Source of the DNA: an uncultured Alphaproteobacteria bacterium
GTDB lineage: Bacteria > Pseudomonadota > Alphaproteobacteria > HIMB59 > GCA-002718135
Length of the DNA: 37,062 nt
Direction: 5' to 3'
NCBI GenBank assembly: GCA_902518895.1
Contig: CABYHL010000010.1
Span: 1 to 37,062, forward strand
The position numbers were made by a program, and so were the translations under genes. Under the pieces are notes generated by a model that saw only the letters and a list, made by a program, of their open reading frames with translations, was not told the origin of the DNA and did not search any database. Within the stretch, counting starts at the first letter, position 1. Each line of letters opens with the position of its first letter. Shown piece by piece: positions 8,194-17,133 of this stretch.

Positions 8194-8920
8194 AGCAAAA
8201 AAAAATGGTTTTTTCGGCAATTTGAAATCAGTACTTATAGCAATCTTTATAGCTTTACTAATTAGATCATTTGTATTTGAACCATTCAATATACCTTCAG
8301 GATCAATGAAGCCAAATCTTCTTGTAGGAGATTTTATTTTTGTTTCAAAATATTCATACGGTTTCTCAAAACACTCTCTTCCATTTTCCATACCTTTAAT
8401 ACCAGGTAAAATATTTTCAAACACACCTGAGAGAGGCGATGTAGTAGTTTTTAAAACTCCTGAAAATAATAGAACTGATTATATTAAAAGAGTTATTGGT
8501 CTTCCGGGTGATAAAATAGAAATTAAAAATGGTATTATTTTTATTAATGGATCAGAAATTCTAAGAAAAAAACTAAATGATTTTATAGATACAGATAACA
8601 AAACGAGTAACAAAAGAGTTAGAATGTATAAAGAATATTTTTTTAACAAAGAAATCAACATTCTTGACATCACAGACAACGGTATAGCGGATAATACTCA
8701 GTTATTTAATGTCCCAGAAAATCATTTCTTTGTAATGGGTGATAATAGAGATAATTCACAAGATAGTAGATTTATAAGTACAGTTGGATTTATTCCTTAT
8801 GAAAATTTAGTTGGTAAAGCGCAGTTTATTTTCTTTTCTTTGGAAAATGCAAGATTTTTACAAATATGGAAATGGCCTAACTCAATTAGATATGAAAGAA
8901 TTTTTCAAAAAATTCAATGA
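8186..8920 (+). CDS. lepB: Signal peptidase I
   Basis: LepB cleaves signal peptides from exported proteins at the outer face of the inner membrane. The 244-residue protein has a single N-terminal membrane helix (about residues 14-30). It is followed by FNIPSGSMKPNLLVGD with the catalytic serine S40, DYIKRVIGLPGDKIE with the catalytic lysine K101, and the C-terminal signature FVMGDNRDNSQDSR. The start lies within the last codons of acpS (8-nt overlap) and the end overlaps rnc by 4 nt. It begins with a run of nine A residues encoding lysines. Confidence 0.95.
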   Translation: MTKAKKNGFFGNLKSVLIAIFIALLIRSFVFEPFNIPSGSMKPNLLVGDFIFVSKYSYGFSKHSLPFSIPLIPGKIFSNTPERGDVVVFKTPENNRTDYIKRVIGLPGDKIEIKNGIIFINGSEILRKKLNDFIDTDNKTSNKRVRMYKEYFFNKEINILDITDNGIADNTQLFNVPENHFFVMGDNRDNSQDSRFISTVGFIPYENLVGKAQFIFFSLENARFLQIWKWPNSIRYERIFQKIQ

Positions 8921-9624
8921 TAGACAGTAAAAAAATCAAAATATTTGAAAAAAAAATAAATTATAAGTTTAAAAATAGCAAATTGTTAATTCAATCATTA
9001 ACTCATCCAAGTTTCTATTTAGAAAATGAGAAAAAAATTAAAATAAATGAATTTGAAAGATTTGAATTTTTAGGTGATCGAGTACTAGGATTAATAATAG
9101 CAAATTTATTATTTTCAAAATATAAAAAGTTTAATGAAGGTGATTTGTCTAAAAAATATTCTTATTTAGTTCAAAAAAAATTTTTGTTTAAAATTTCTCA
9201 AGAATTGCAAATAGAAGATGTGCTTCAATATAATTTTAAGAAAAAAAATAATAAAATGTTAAATTCAATTTTTTCAGATTCAGTAGAGTCATTAATTGGA
9301 GCAATCTTTCTAGATGGTGGATATAATTCTTCATTTGATTTTATAAGTAAATTTTGGTCAAAACATCTAGATATTGAAGTTTCTAAAACCTTAGATCCAA
9401 AAACTTTATTACAAGAAATATCACAACAACTTTATAAAAAACTTCCTGAATATAAATTAATCAAAAAAGAAGGGCCACCTCACTCACCCACATTCACCGT
9501 TTCAGTTAAAGTGGTAAATTTAAATAAGATTAATTCAAAAGGTTCTTCAATAAGAGATGCAGAGAGAAATGCAGCAGAAATTGCATTAAAAAAAATTAAT
9601 GAAAAGAAAAATATTAAAAATTAG
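8917..9624 (+). CDS. rnc: Ribonuclease III
   Basis: RNase III cuts double-stranded RNA and processes rRNA precursors. The 235-residue protein has the catalytic signature FEFLGDRVLGL (E50, D54), the second acidic site SDSVESLIGAIFLDGG (D121, E124), and a C-terminal double-stranded-RNA-binding domain (DPKTLLQEISQQL at the start, then RDAERNAAEIALKKI at the end). The start overlaps lepB by 4 nt (ATGA), and the end overlaps era by 26 nt. The rnc-era pairing is a widely conserved coupling of rRNA processing and 30S assembly. Confidence 0.96.
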   Translation: MIDSKKIKIFEKKINYKFKNSKLLIQSLTHPSFYLENEKKIKINEFERFEFLGDRVLGLIIANLLFSKYKKFNEGDLSKKYSYLVQKKFLFKISQELQIEDVLQYNFKKKNNKMLNSIFSDSVESLIGAIFLDGGYNSSFDFISKFWSKHLDIEVSKTLDPKTLLQEISQQLYKKLPEYKLIKKEGPPHSPTFTVSVKVVNLNKINSKGSSIRDAERNAAEIALKKINEKKNIKN

Positions 9625-10456
9625 TCTTGTCGGTAAGACTAATGCAGGCAAATCAACTCTATTAAATAACCTAGTTGGTGAGAAAATTTCAATAACAAAC
9701 AAAAAAATTAATACTACTGAAGATTTTGTAATTGGTATTGTTAATATTAAAAATACTCAACTAGTTCTATATGATACACCTGGTATCAGCTTTCTTAGAG
9801 ATAATAAATCTCAAAAAACTAAATTGAAGAAAAATTTATGGGAAGGCTTAAATCAAACAGATATTATATTGTATTTAATTGATTCAAAAAGGATTGAATT
9901 GAATGATTTAAAAAATGACTTTCCTAAACTTTATGAATTAAAAAAGAATATTTCAATTATTTTTAATAAAACCGATTTAATAAAAGCTGAAAATTTACTT
10001 AAGCATATAAAATTAATTAAAGAAAAATATAAAATAGAAAAATTTTTTAACATATCAGCTAAAAAAAAATTAGGTTTTGAAAATTTAATTGATTATCTTT
10101 TACAAAAATCAAAATATGGGAAGTGGCTATATAAGGATGATGAAATCACAGACAAAGATGATATTTTTATCACCAATGAATGTACAAGAAATGAAGTACT
10201 ATCATTAATTCATAAGGAAATTCCATATAATATAGAAGTGACTAATAAAACTTTTAAATATTTGAAAAATGGACAGCTAAAAATAAAACAAGATATTATT
10301 ATTAAAAATGATAGATACAAAAAAATATTATTGGGCAGGAAAGGATCTAAAATAAAAGATATTAGAATAAAAAGTCAAAAAGAAATTTCTAATATTTTAG
10401 ATGTAAAAACTCATCTTTATATCAATATTATATCATCCGATGCAAAAAAAATTTAA
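9599..10456 (+). CDS. era: GTPase Era
   Basis: Era is a GTPase that binds the 3' end of 16S rRNA during small-subunit maturation. The 285-residue protein has a GTPase domain with Walker A GKTNAGKST (12-20), DTPG (59-62), NKTD (123-126) and a SAK motif, then a C-terminal KH domain with the GRKG loop. The G1 loop has Thr where Era usually has Pro (GxPNxGKST). The chosen start places the first strand (KILKISLVG) right before the P-loop, which is what Era needs, and makes a 26-nt overlap with rnc. The end overlaps recO by 17 nt. Confidence 0.94.
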   Translation: MKRKILKISLVGKTNAGKSTLLNNLVGEKISITNKKINTTEDFVIGIVNIKNTQLVLYDTPGISFLRDNKSQKTKLKKNLWEGLNQTDIILYLIDSKRIELNDLKNDFPKLYELKKNISIIFNKTDLIKAENLLKHIKLIKEKYKIEKFFNISAKKKLGFENLIDYLLQKSKYGKWLYKDDEITDKDDIFITNECTRNEVLSLIHKEIPYNIEVTNKTFKYLKNGQLKIKQDIIIKNDRYKKILLGRKGSKIKDIRIKSQKEISNILDVKTHLYINIISSDAKKI

Positions 10457-11156
10457 CGGAATACTTATACATTCAAAAGTTTTCAAAGATAATGATCTAT
10501 TAATTAAATTTTTATCAGATACGGATGAAGTATTCTCAGGAATTGTTTATGGGGGACTTTCAAAAAATAAGAAAAATATAATGCAACTTGGTTTTTTTTT
10601 AAATTTGGATGTAACATACATTGGTAATCGTCCACCATCAATAAAAGCTGAATTATCAAAACCTTATTTATCAAGTGTTATTAATGATAAATATAAACTA
10701 AGCTGCCTACTTTCAGTTGTATCTTTAATTAATGCCTCAGTAATTGAAGGACAGAAAATAAACCAAATATATAAAATTTCTAAAGAGTTTTTAGAAATTA
10801 TGATTAGTAAAAAAAAATGGTTAAATTTCTTTTGTATCTACTTATTTGATTTACTTAAATATATTGGATACGAATTAGATTATGTAAACAATAATAGATT
10901 AAAATATTTTGATACAGATACTTTAGAATTTAAAGAAAATTACTCAAACTATACTATTGATTTTCCTCACCATCTTTTTGTCAGTAATTCAAATATTGCA
11001 TTCGATTATAACTCTTTAAATAATTTTTTTAAAATTTTTGAAATTATTTTTATTAAAAATCATTTATCAAATTTAAATCATAAATTGCCAAATCAGTATA
11101 TTTTATTTAAGAAAAATATAATTAGTTTTTTAGAAAAGAATGAACAAAATAATTGA
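10440..11156 (+). CDS. recO: DNA repair protein RecO
   Basis: RecO works with RecF and RecR to load RecA at single-stranded gaps. The 238-residue protein starts with the OB-fold pattern of the family (GILIHSKVFKDNDLLIKFLSD, then GIVYGGLSKNKK) and continues with an all-helical domain. The four-cysteine zinc motif found in some RecO proteins is not present. Position after era, and before parC as in several alphaproteobacteria, supports the call. It overlaps era and parC by 17 nt each, so the three genes are very likely translated from one mRNA. Confidence 0.88.
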   Translation: MQKKFNGILIHSKVFKDNDLLIKFLSDTDEVFSGIVYGGLSKNKKNIMQLGFFLNLDVTYIGNRPPSIKAELSKPYLSSVINDKYKLSCLLSVVSLINASVIEGQKINQIYKISKEFLEIMISKKKWLNFFCIYLFDLLKYIGYELDYVNNNRLKYFDTDTLEFKENYSNYTIDFPHHLFVSNSNIAFDYNSLNNFFKIFEIIFIKNHLSNLNHKLPNQYILFKKNIISFLEKNEQNN

Positions 11157-13332
11157 GTCTAAACTAGATACTATACTTAGTGAAAAGTATCTTTCTTACG
11201 CAATATCAACTATTGTTTCAAGGTCATTACCTGATGTGAGAGACGGATTAAAACCTGTTCATCGCAGAATAATTTATTCAATGTATCAACTAAAACTTTT
11301 CAAAAGTTCAAGTTATAAAAAATGTGCAAGAATTGTTGGTGATGTGATGGGTAAATTTCATCCGCATGGAGATCAAGCAATTTATGATAGTTTGGTAAGG
11401 ATGGCGCAGGATTTTTCTACAAGAATTACATTAGTTGATGGCCAGGGTAATTTTGGAAATATTGATGGTGATAATCCTGCAGCAATGCGATACACCGAGG
11501 CAAGATTACAAGATTATACAAATTATTTTTTTGATGGCATCGAAGAAAATTCTGTAGATTTTAAAGATAATTATGATGGTCAAAATTTAGAACCTGTGGT
11601 TCTACCATCTCAGCTTCCTAATATTTTAATTAATGGAGCAATGGGAATAGCTGTAGGCATGGCCACAAACATTCCTCCTCATAATATTGTTGAATTAATT
11701 GATGCATTAAAATTAATAATAAAAAAAGATAAAGCTTCCCTAACTGAAATTTTAAAAATTATTAATGGACCAGATCTTCCTACAGGTGGAGAAATAATTT
11801 TAGACAGTAATGAAAAAAAGCAAATTTATAAGAATGGCAAGGGCTCGTTCAATATTAATGCTAAATACCAAATAGAAGAATTAAAAAATGGTTTGTATCA
11901 AATCATTATTACTGAAATTCCATATCAAGTTAATAAAGTTAAGATAATCGAGCAACTTGCTAATAATATAAATAATAAAAAATTACCTCTTGATGATGTT
12001 GTTGATGAGTCTGATGAAAATATTAGAATAGTCTTAAAACCAAAGACCAGAAATATTGATGCAGAAAAATTAATAAGCTTATGTTTTAAATTAACTGACT
12101 TATCTATTAAGTACTCTTGTAATTTTAATGTATTAATTTATGGTATAGAACCCAAACAAATTGGAATTATTGAAATTCTTTCTAATTTTTTAGAACATCG
12201 AAAAGTTACCATTAAAAGAAAATCCAAATTTAATATAGAAAAAATTAAAAAGAGACTAGAAATTCTTAAGGGGTATCAAATTGTCTTTAAAAATTTAAAT
12301 TCTATAATAAAAATAATAAGAACTAAGGATAATGCTAAAAAAGAATTAATAAAAAAATACAAATTGTCTGATTTACAGTGTGATTCAATTTTAAGTATGC
12401 GTTTAGGATCTCTAAGAAAGATTGATGAAAAAAATATTAAAGATGAAATCCAAAAATTAAATGAAGAATTAAAATATCTTAATAAATTAATTAAAGATAA
12501 AAAAACATTAGATAAATTTATAGTAAGTGAATTAGATCTTATAAAGGGTGATTTAGATATCGATATAAAGGAGAGAAAATCTTTAATTTCATCAGAACAA
12601 AATAATGATATTGATATTAGTATTGATGAATTTAAAGAAATTGAAAAATTCACCATTATCATTAATAAAGATTTTCAGCTCAAGAGAATTAAAGAGATAA
12701 CTGATGAAAAGGAAATTGAAAAAATAAAAAAAGAAAATCTATTTTCAGTTAATATAAATTCAAATCAAAAAATACTTTTGTTTGTTTCTTCCGGTAAAGT
12801 TTACACGATAGATCCAAATATTTTACCAGGTGGAAATAGTAACCCCAAATCATTTATTTATTTTGTTGATAGTATGCCTAAAGATAAAATTACTGGATTA
12901 CTTTCATCAATCGATCAAGAATTCTTAATTGTATCCAAAAATGGCAAAGGATTTATTAGTAATACTGAAACTCTTGTAACAAACCAAAAGAAAGGTAAGC
13001 AATTATTTAATTTAAAAAATAATGATGTAGTTATTAAAGTATTAAATCTTTCAAAAAAACACATAGCTTGCGTTACAAAGTTACAAAAAATGTTAATTTT
13101 TGAAATTGATGCTTTGCCAAAATTACAAAAGGGTGGAGGGGTTCAATTAATTAAAATTAAGAAAGATGATTTTTTATCTGATGTCACTCAGTTAACTATT
13201 GAAGATGGATTAGAATGGAGCACTGGCTCTAAGAATAGAAAGTTAGAAGATGTTGATTTTTGGATAGGAAAAAGAGCTCAGGCAGGAAAAAAAGTCCCTA
13301 AATATTTTAATAAAAATCTTAAATTTGATTAA
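11140..13332 (+). CDS. parC: DNA topoisomerase IV subunit A
   Basis: ParC is the DNA-cutting subunit of topoisomerase IV, which unlinks daughter chromosomes. The 730-residue length fits ParC better than GyrA. The N-terminal motifs are YLSYAISTIVSRSLPDVRDG, HRRIIYSM, KFHPHGDQAIYDSLVRMAQ and AMRYTEARL with the catalytic tyrosine Y118. A long coiled-coil segment follows (about 370-480), then a short beta-pinwheel C-terminus with the weak repeats GKVYTIDPNILPGG and KGFISNTE. At the usual quinolone-determining position the protein has GDQA rather than GDSA, which I believe is common in alphaproteobacterial ParC. The C-terminal end (FWIGKRAQAGKK) is also typical of that group. Confidence 0.95.
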   Translation: MNKIIESKLDTILSEKYLSYAISTIVSRSLPDVRDGLKPVHRRIIYSMYQLKLFKSSSYKKCARIVGDVMGKFHPHGDQAIYDSLVRMAQDFSTRITLVDGQGNFGNIDGDNPAAMRYTEARLQDYTNYFFDGIEENSVDFKDNYDGQNLEPVVLPSQLPNILINGAMGIAVGMATNIPPHNIVELIDALKLIIKKDKASLTEILKIINGPDLPTGGEIILDSNEKKQIYKNGKGSFNINAKYQIEELKNGLYQIIITEIPYQVNKVKIIEQLANNINNKKLPLDDVVDESDENIRIVLKPKTRNIDAEKLISLCFKLTDLSIKYSCNFNVLIYGIEPKQIGIIEILSNFLEHRKVTIKRKSKFNIEKIKKRLEILKGYQIVFKNLNSIIKIIRTKDNAKKELIKKYKLSDLQCDSILSMRLGSLRKIDEKNIKDEIQKLNEELKYLNKLIKDKKTLDKFIVSELDLIKGDLDIDIKERKSLISSEQNNDIDISIDEFKEIEKFTIIINKDFQLKRIKEITDEKEIEKIKKENLFSVNINSNQKILLFVSSGKVYTIDPNILPGGNSNPKSFIYFVDSMPKDKITGLLSSIDQEFLIVSKNGKGFISNTETLVTNQKKGKQLFNLKNNDVVIKVLNLSKKHIACVTKLQKMLIFEIDALPKLQKGGGVQLIKIKKDDFLSDVTQLTIEDGLEWSTGSKNRKLEDVDFWIGKRAQAGKKVPKYFNKNLKFD

Positions 13333-13373
13333 TAAATACTTTTATTATAATTCAATAGGTTTAAAATTATTAC

Positions 13374-14492
13374 ATGAACAAACCTAATCTAAATACACAA
13401 TCTGTTTTATCAATGAAAGGTGAGGGTTATTACTCTCAAAAAACTGTTGGGGCAAAAAATGCTATAGATAAAATGGAAGTATTAATTGAAGAAGCCTTTA
13501 AAAATATTCCTAAAGTTGACAAACTTAGAATAGCTGATTTTGGCAGTGCTGATGGCGGTACAAGTCAAGAAATGTGGTTTAATATTATTGAAAAAATAAA
13601 AAAATCTGGAGATAATAGAGAAATTGAAATGTTGTATACTGATTTAGCATCTAATGACTTTTCAGTTTTATTTAGAATGATGCAAGGAATGCAAGGTAAT
13701 GATAATTTTGCTTACCAGAATAAATTTGAAAATGTTTTCGTGCACGGATGTGGTACAGGTTTTCATAAACAATTGATGTCTAATAATAGTTTATCCTTAG
13801 GATTCTCTGCGACTGCAATGCACTATGTTTCAGAAAGACCATGTTTGATAAATAACCATGTTCATATGGTAGGTTCAAATGAAAAAGAAAAAAAACAATT
13901 TAAAAACCAAGCTCTAAAAGATTGGGAAACAATTTTATTAAATCGATCAAATGAATTAGTTCCAGGTGGAAGGTTTATTTGTATAAATTTTGGAATAGAT
14001 GAAAAGGGTCGATATTTAGGTAACACTGGCGGTCATAACATGTTTAATAATTTTACTAAACATTGGAAAAATTTAGAGCAAAATGGGATTATTACTAATG
14101 AAGAATTTGTTAATGCTACTTTTACTCAACATTATAGAACTGTTGAAGAATTTAGAAAACCTTTTGATGACCCTAATTCAGAAATATCAAAATCTGGGTT
14201 GATTCTTAAAAGATGCGAAACTATGTTTACCGATTGCCCTTTTAAAGTTCATTATAATAAAAATAAATCTACTATGTCATCAAGAGAATATGCTGAAACA
14301 TTAATACCAACAATGAGAAGTTGGTCAGAAACTGTATTTAAAACAGCATTAGAAAAAAGAAATCCTAATGAAATAAATCAAATTGTCGATCAATTTTATA
14401 ATGCTTATCTTGAGGAAGTAACAGAAAATCCATCAGGTCATGCAATGGATTATATTCATATAGTAATGGATATAGAAAAAAAAATTAACTAA
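13374..14492 (+). CDS. SABATH-type SAM-dependent carboxyl methyltransferase
   Basis: This 372-residue protein follows the SABATH (Methyltransf_7) pattern along most of its length. It has MKGEGYYSQ near residues 14-22, a SAM-binding IADFGSADGGTS (53-64), LASNDFSVLFR (91-101), the GFSATAMHYVSERP segment (143-156, aligned with the plant SSxSLHWLSxxP motif, with H150 and Y151) and ELVPGGRFICINFG (194-207). Plant members methylate carboxyl groups of small acids such as salicylate, jasmonate or indole acetate. Here the substrate tryptophan of the plant motif is Tyr and the substrate glutamine near the N-terminus is not seen, so the substrate is probably different. The gene stands alone after parC, and its stop overlaps the convergent dctM stop. 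Family assignment is good; function is unknown. Confidence 0.8.
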   Translation: MNKPNLNTQSVLSMKGEGYYSQKTVGAKNAIDKMEVLIEEAFKNIPKVDKLRIADFGSADGGTSQEMWFNIIEKIKKSGDNREIEMLYTDLASNDFSVLFRMMQGMQGNDNFAYQNKFENVFVHGCGTGFHKQLMSNNSLSLGFSATAMHYVSERPCLINNHVHMVGSNEKEKKQFKNQALKDWETILLNRSNELVPGGRFICINFGIDEKGRYLGNTGGHNMFNNFTKHWKNLEQNGIITNEEFVNATFTQHYRTVEEFRKPFDDPNSEISKSGLILKRCETMFTDCPFKVHYNKNKSTMSSREYAETLIPTMRSWSETVFKTALEKRNPNEINQIVDQFYNAYLEEVTENPSGHAMDYIHIVMDIEKKIN

Positions 14493-17131
14493 AAATATAA
14501 AGAAATATCTTCATGTACAGATTTACATGAAGCTAAATAAATAGCTTGCTCTTTATTAAGTTTCTCTTGTTTTCTTAATCCAAAAGTCTCAGTACCAGTG
14601 TCAGATAATTTAATTAAATCACTTAAGATAATTTTATTACCATCCAATCTCCAATTTTTTTCAAAATTGTATATTTTTTTTGCTTCATTAATTAAAGCTA
14701 ATGCTTCTGTTTTCTTATTGTAATTTTTTTTCAACAATTTTCTTGCTTTTTTGATTGGTTTTGTAATGTTTGAAGTGTCAGTGAAAGAATTAAATAATCT
14801 CTCGAAATTTTTAATTATTTCTTCTATTCCATCTCTCTCTTCATTAACATTATTTAATAACTCATTAAAATTAATTTCTAATTTTGAAAATTCTTTAGCA
14901 TTTTGAAAAATTTTGATAAATTTTTGTAAATCATTAAATGAGTTATCTACTGATTTATTATAACTAAGTTTCTTTTTCTTAAAATTATCTAATATTGTTT
15001 TGAAATTATCATTTTCCTCTTTCCAATTTGATGGAATTGTCATTTTTATACTCTCAATTTCATTTTCTAATTCAAAAATTTCCTCTTCAAACTTCTGAAT
15101 TTCATTAAGTTCAGTTTCAAGTCTAATTTCTTTTTTAATTTTTTCTATCTTTGACAATTTCTTATAAATATTTTTTTCAATATTCCTTACTTTTGTGTGA
15201 AGTGGCTTATAATTAATAGAGTAATCGTTAAAATTTTTACGTGATAATTTTACTTCTTCTATCAAATTCTTTGAGTCATTGATGTTATTAATCATATTAG
15301 TAAAATTTTTATTTTGTTTCTCTGGTAAAAAATCAATATTGGTAGTCATTATGTCATTTGTAATTAATATTGATTCAGAAAAATTTTCTTCATATTTATT
15401 ATAAGAATAATCTATTAAACATTCTTGAAGTTTAGGATTAATTGGAGGAGGAGAAACTTCTGATGAATAATAAGATCTAAGAGGTAAATAATTTACTAAT
15501 TGTGGAAAATATCCAACTACACCTAAACCAACTAATTGAAGTACTATAAACACGCTTGCACCTTTCCAAATTTCAGTCGTTTTTATTGATTTTGGTGCTA
15601 CTCCTCTTAGATAAAATAGTGAAAATCCAAATGGTGGAGTTAAAAATGAAGTTTGCATATTTACACCAATCATTACACCTAACCAAACTGCAGTAACATT
15701 TGCTGATGTTTCAGCTAATAGTATCGGTGCAACTATAGGAACAACAACAATAGCAATTTCTATGAAATCTAAAAAAAAACCGAGTACAAATATAACTGCC
15801 ATTACAACTATAAATTGTGTCCAAAAACCTCCAGGAAGACTAGTGAGAAAATCCTTAACTATTTCTTCACCTCCAAAACCTCTAAACGCTGCTGTTAACA
15901 TTGCAGCCCCAATCAGAATTATAAAAACCATCGAAGTAGTTAAACTAGTTTCAATCATTACGTTTTTTAAAACATTATTTATTTTAAATGTTCTCCAAAA
16001 ACTCCAAACAACACCAACAAGTAAAAATATAACTGCAAATATTGCAATTACTAAAGCTACCACTTCAGATGTTGATGAAATATTTTTAACATTAAGCTGA
16101 AAATTTATTACAATAAAGGTTATTACTATTAATGAAATTATAGTTATTAAAGCTGGTGTATATTTGTTTTTTTTATCATACAATCTATAACCACCCATCA
16201 CACCTGCACCCACAGCACCTATGGCACCTGCTTGATTTACTGTTGCTATACCAAGTAATATTGAACCTAATACTACAAAAATTAATGCTAATGGTGGGAC
16301 AAGCGATAGAAAAACTCTCCTAAAGAAATCTCTGTCATAATTTCCTTCATATTCTACTGGAGGTACTGCTTCTTTTTTAAATATTCCAATCAGTAAAACA
16401 TATAACATGTATAGACCAACAAGAACTAAACCAGGTAAGAAAGCTCCTAAAAACATATTCCCAGCACTGACTGAATCTACACTAAATTGACTTGGTATAT
16501 TTGTAGAACCAGTTACGTTTTTATAATTTTGTATTCTCATATTATCTGCTGCATCTGAAGCAGATGCTAATTGATCTGACAAAATAATAAGGACAATTGA
16601 AGGTGGAATTATTTGACCAAGTGTACCAGAAGAACAAACAATTCCAGACGCAAGTGATTTATTATAACTATTTTTCATCATTGCTGGTAAAGAAATTAAA
16701 CCCATCGCAACTACCGTAGCCCCTACAATGCCTGTCGTAGCAGCTAATAATGCACCAACAAATATTACAGAAATACCTAATCCTCCCGGAATAGGTCCAA
16801 ACAATTGCCCCATACTTATCAATAGATCTTCTGCAATTTTTGATTTTTCAAGCATTATTCCCATAAAAATAAAAAGAGGTATTGCTATCAATGTATCTCT
16901 TTCTACCTCCCAATATACTCCTCGGAAATTTGTTATTCCTGCATTAAGCCATTGAAAAGGACCATCAGATATAAAATATTCGTTTGGATTACCTTCAATT
17001 AAATATCCTGCTAAACCAGCTAAAAATATTGATATAATAGCTGAACCAGGAAGAGCAAAAGCTAATGGATATCCAGAAGCAAGTGCAAATGCCATTAAAA
17101 ATATTAATAAAAAAAGAAAAAATAATTCCAT
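14489..17131 (-). CDS. dctM: TRAP transporter large permease (DctM family) with extra C-terminal coiled-coil domain
   Basis: Residues 1 to about 550 form a many-helix membrane protein with DctM hallmarks: IPLFIFMGIMLEKSKIAEDLL (84-104), GATVVAMG, SSGTLGQIIPPSIVLIILSDQ (167-187), FLDFIEIAIVVVPIVAPIL (453-471) and NMQTSFLTPPFGFSLFYLRG (491-510). This subunit carries the solute, driven by an ion gradient, from the periplasmic receptor into the cell. The membrane part is interrupted by an extra segment with two more helices (about 320-380). After residue 560 there are about 320 hydrophilic residues rich in Lys, Glu, Asn and Ile that look like long helices and coiled coils. DctM proteins are commonly about 430-600 residues, so this 880-residue form is unusual. 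It follows dctQ by 2 nt. Confidence 0.9.
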   Translation of the reverse strand: MELFFLFLLIFLMAFALASGYPLAFALPGSAIISIFLAGLAGYLIEGNPNEYFISDGPFQWLNAGITNFRGVYWEVERDTLIAIPLFIFMGIMLEKSKIAEDLLISMGQLFGPIPGGLGISVIFVGALLAATTGIVGATVVAMGLISLPAMMKNSYNKSLASGIVCSSGTLGQIIPPSIVLIILSDQLASASDAADNMRIQNYKNVTGSTNIPSQFSVDSVSAGNMFLGAFLPGLVLVGLYMLYVLLIGIFKKEAVPPVEYEGNYDRDFFRRVFLSLVPPLALIFVVLGSILLGIATVNQAGAIGAVGAGVMGGYRLYDKKNKYTPALITIISLIVITFIVINFQLNVKNISSTSEVVALVIAIFAVIFLLVGVVWSFWRTFKINNVLKNVMIETSLTTSMVFIILIGAAMLTAAFRGFGGEEIVKDFLTSLPGGFWTQFIVVMAVIFVLGFFLDFIEIAIVVVPIVAPILLAETSANVTAVWLGVMIGVNMQTSFLTPPFGFSLFYLRGVAPKSIKTTEIWKGASVFIVLQLVGLGVVGYFPQLVNYLPLRSYYSSEVSPPPINPKLQECLIDYSYNKYEENFSESILITNDIMTTNIDFLPEKQNKNFTNMINNINDSKNLIEEVKLSRKNFNDYSINYKPLHTKVRNIEKNIYKKLSKIEKIKKEIRLETELNEIQKFEEEIFELENEIESIKMTIPSNWKEENDNFKTILDNFKKKKLSYNKSVDNSFNDLQKFIKIFQNAKEFSKLEINFNELLNNVNEERDGIEEIIKNFERLFNSFTDTSNITKPIKKARKLLKKNYNKKTEALALINEAKKIYNFEKNWRLDGNKIILSDLIKLSDTGTETFGLRKQEKLNKEQAIYLASCKSVHEDISLYF

Positions 17132-17133
17132 TA

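Noticed and set aside
8119-8424. Minus-strand open frame opposite acpS/lepB
   Set aside because: Both genes on the plus strand are well supported by catalytic motifs; the antisense frame shows no family features.
12276-12662. Minus-strand open frame of 128 codons
   Set aside because: It lies opposite the ParC coiled-coil region, where Lys/Glu-rich codons give hydrophobic antisense reads. No independent support.
15762-16100. Plus-strand open frame of 112 codons
   Set aside because: It is antisense to the conserved membrane part of dctM, with no SD site and no recognisable protein features; it is a shadow of the real gene.
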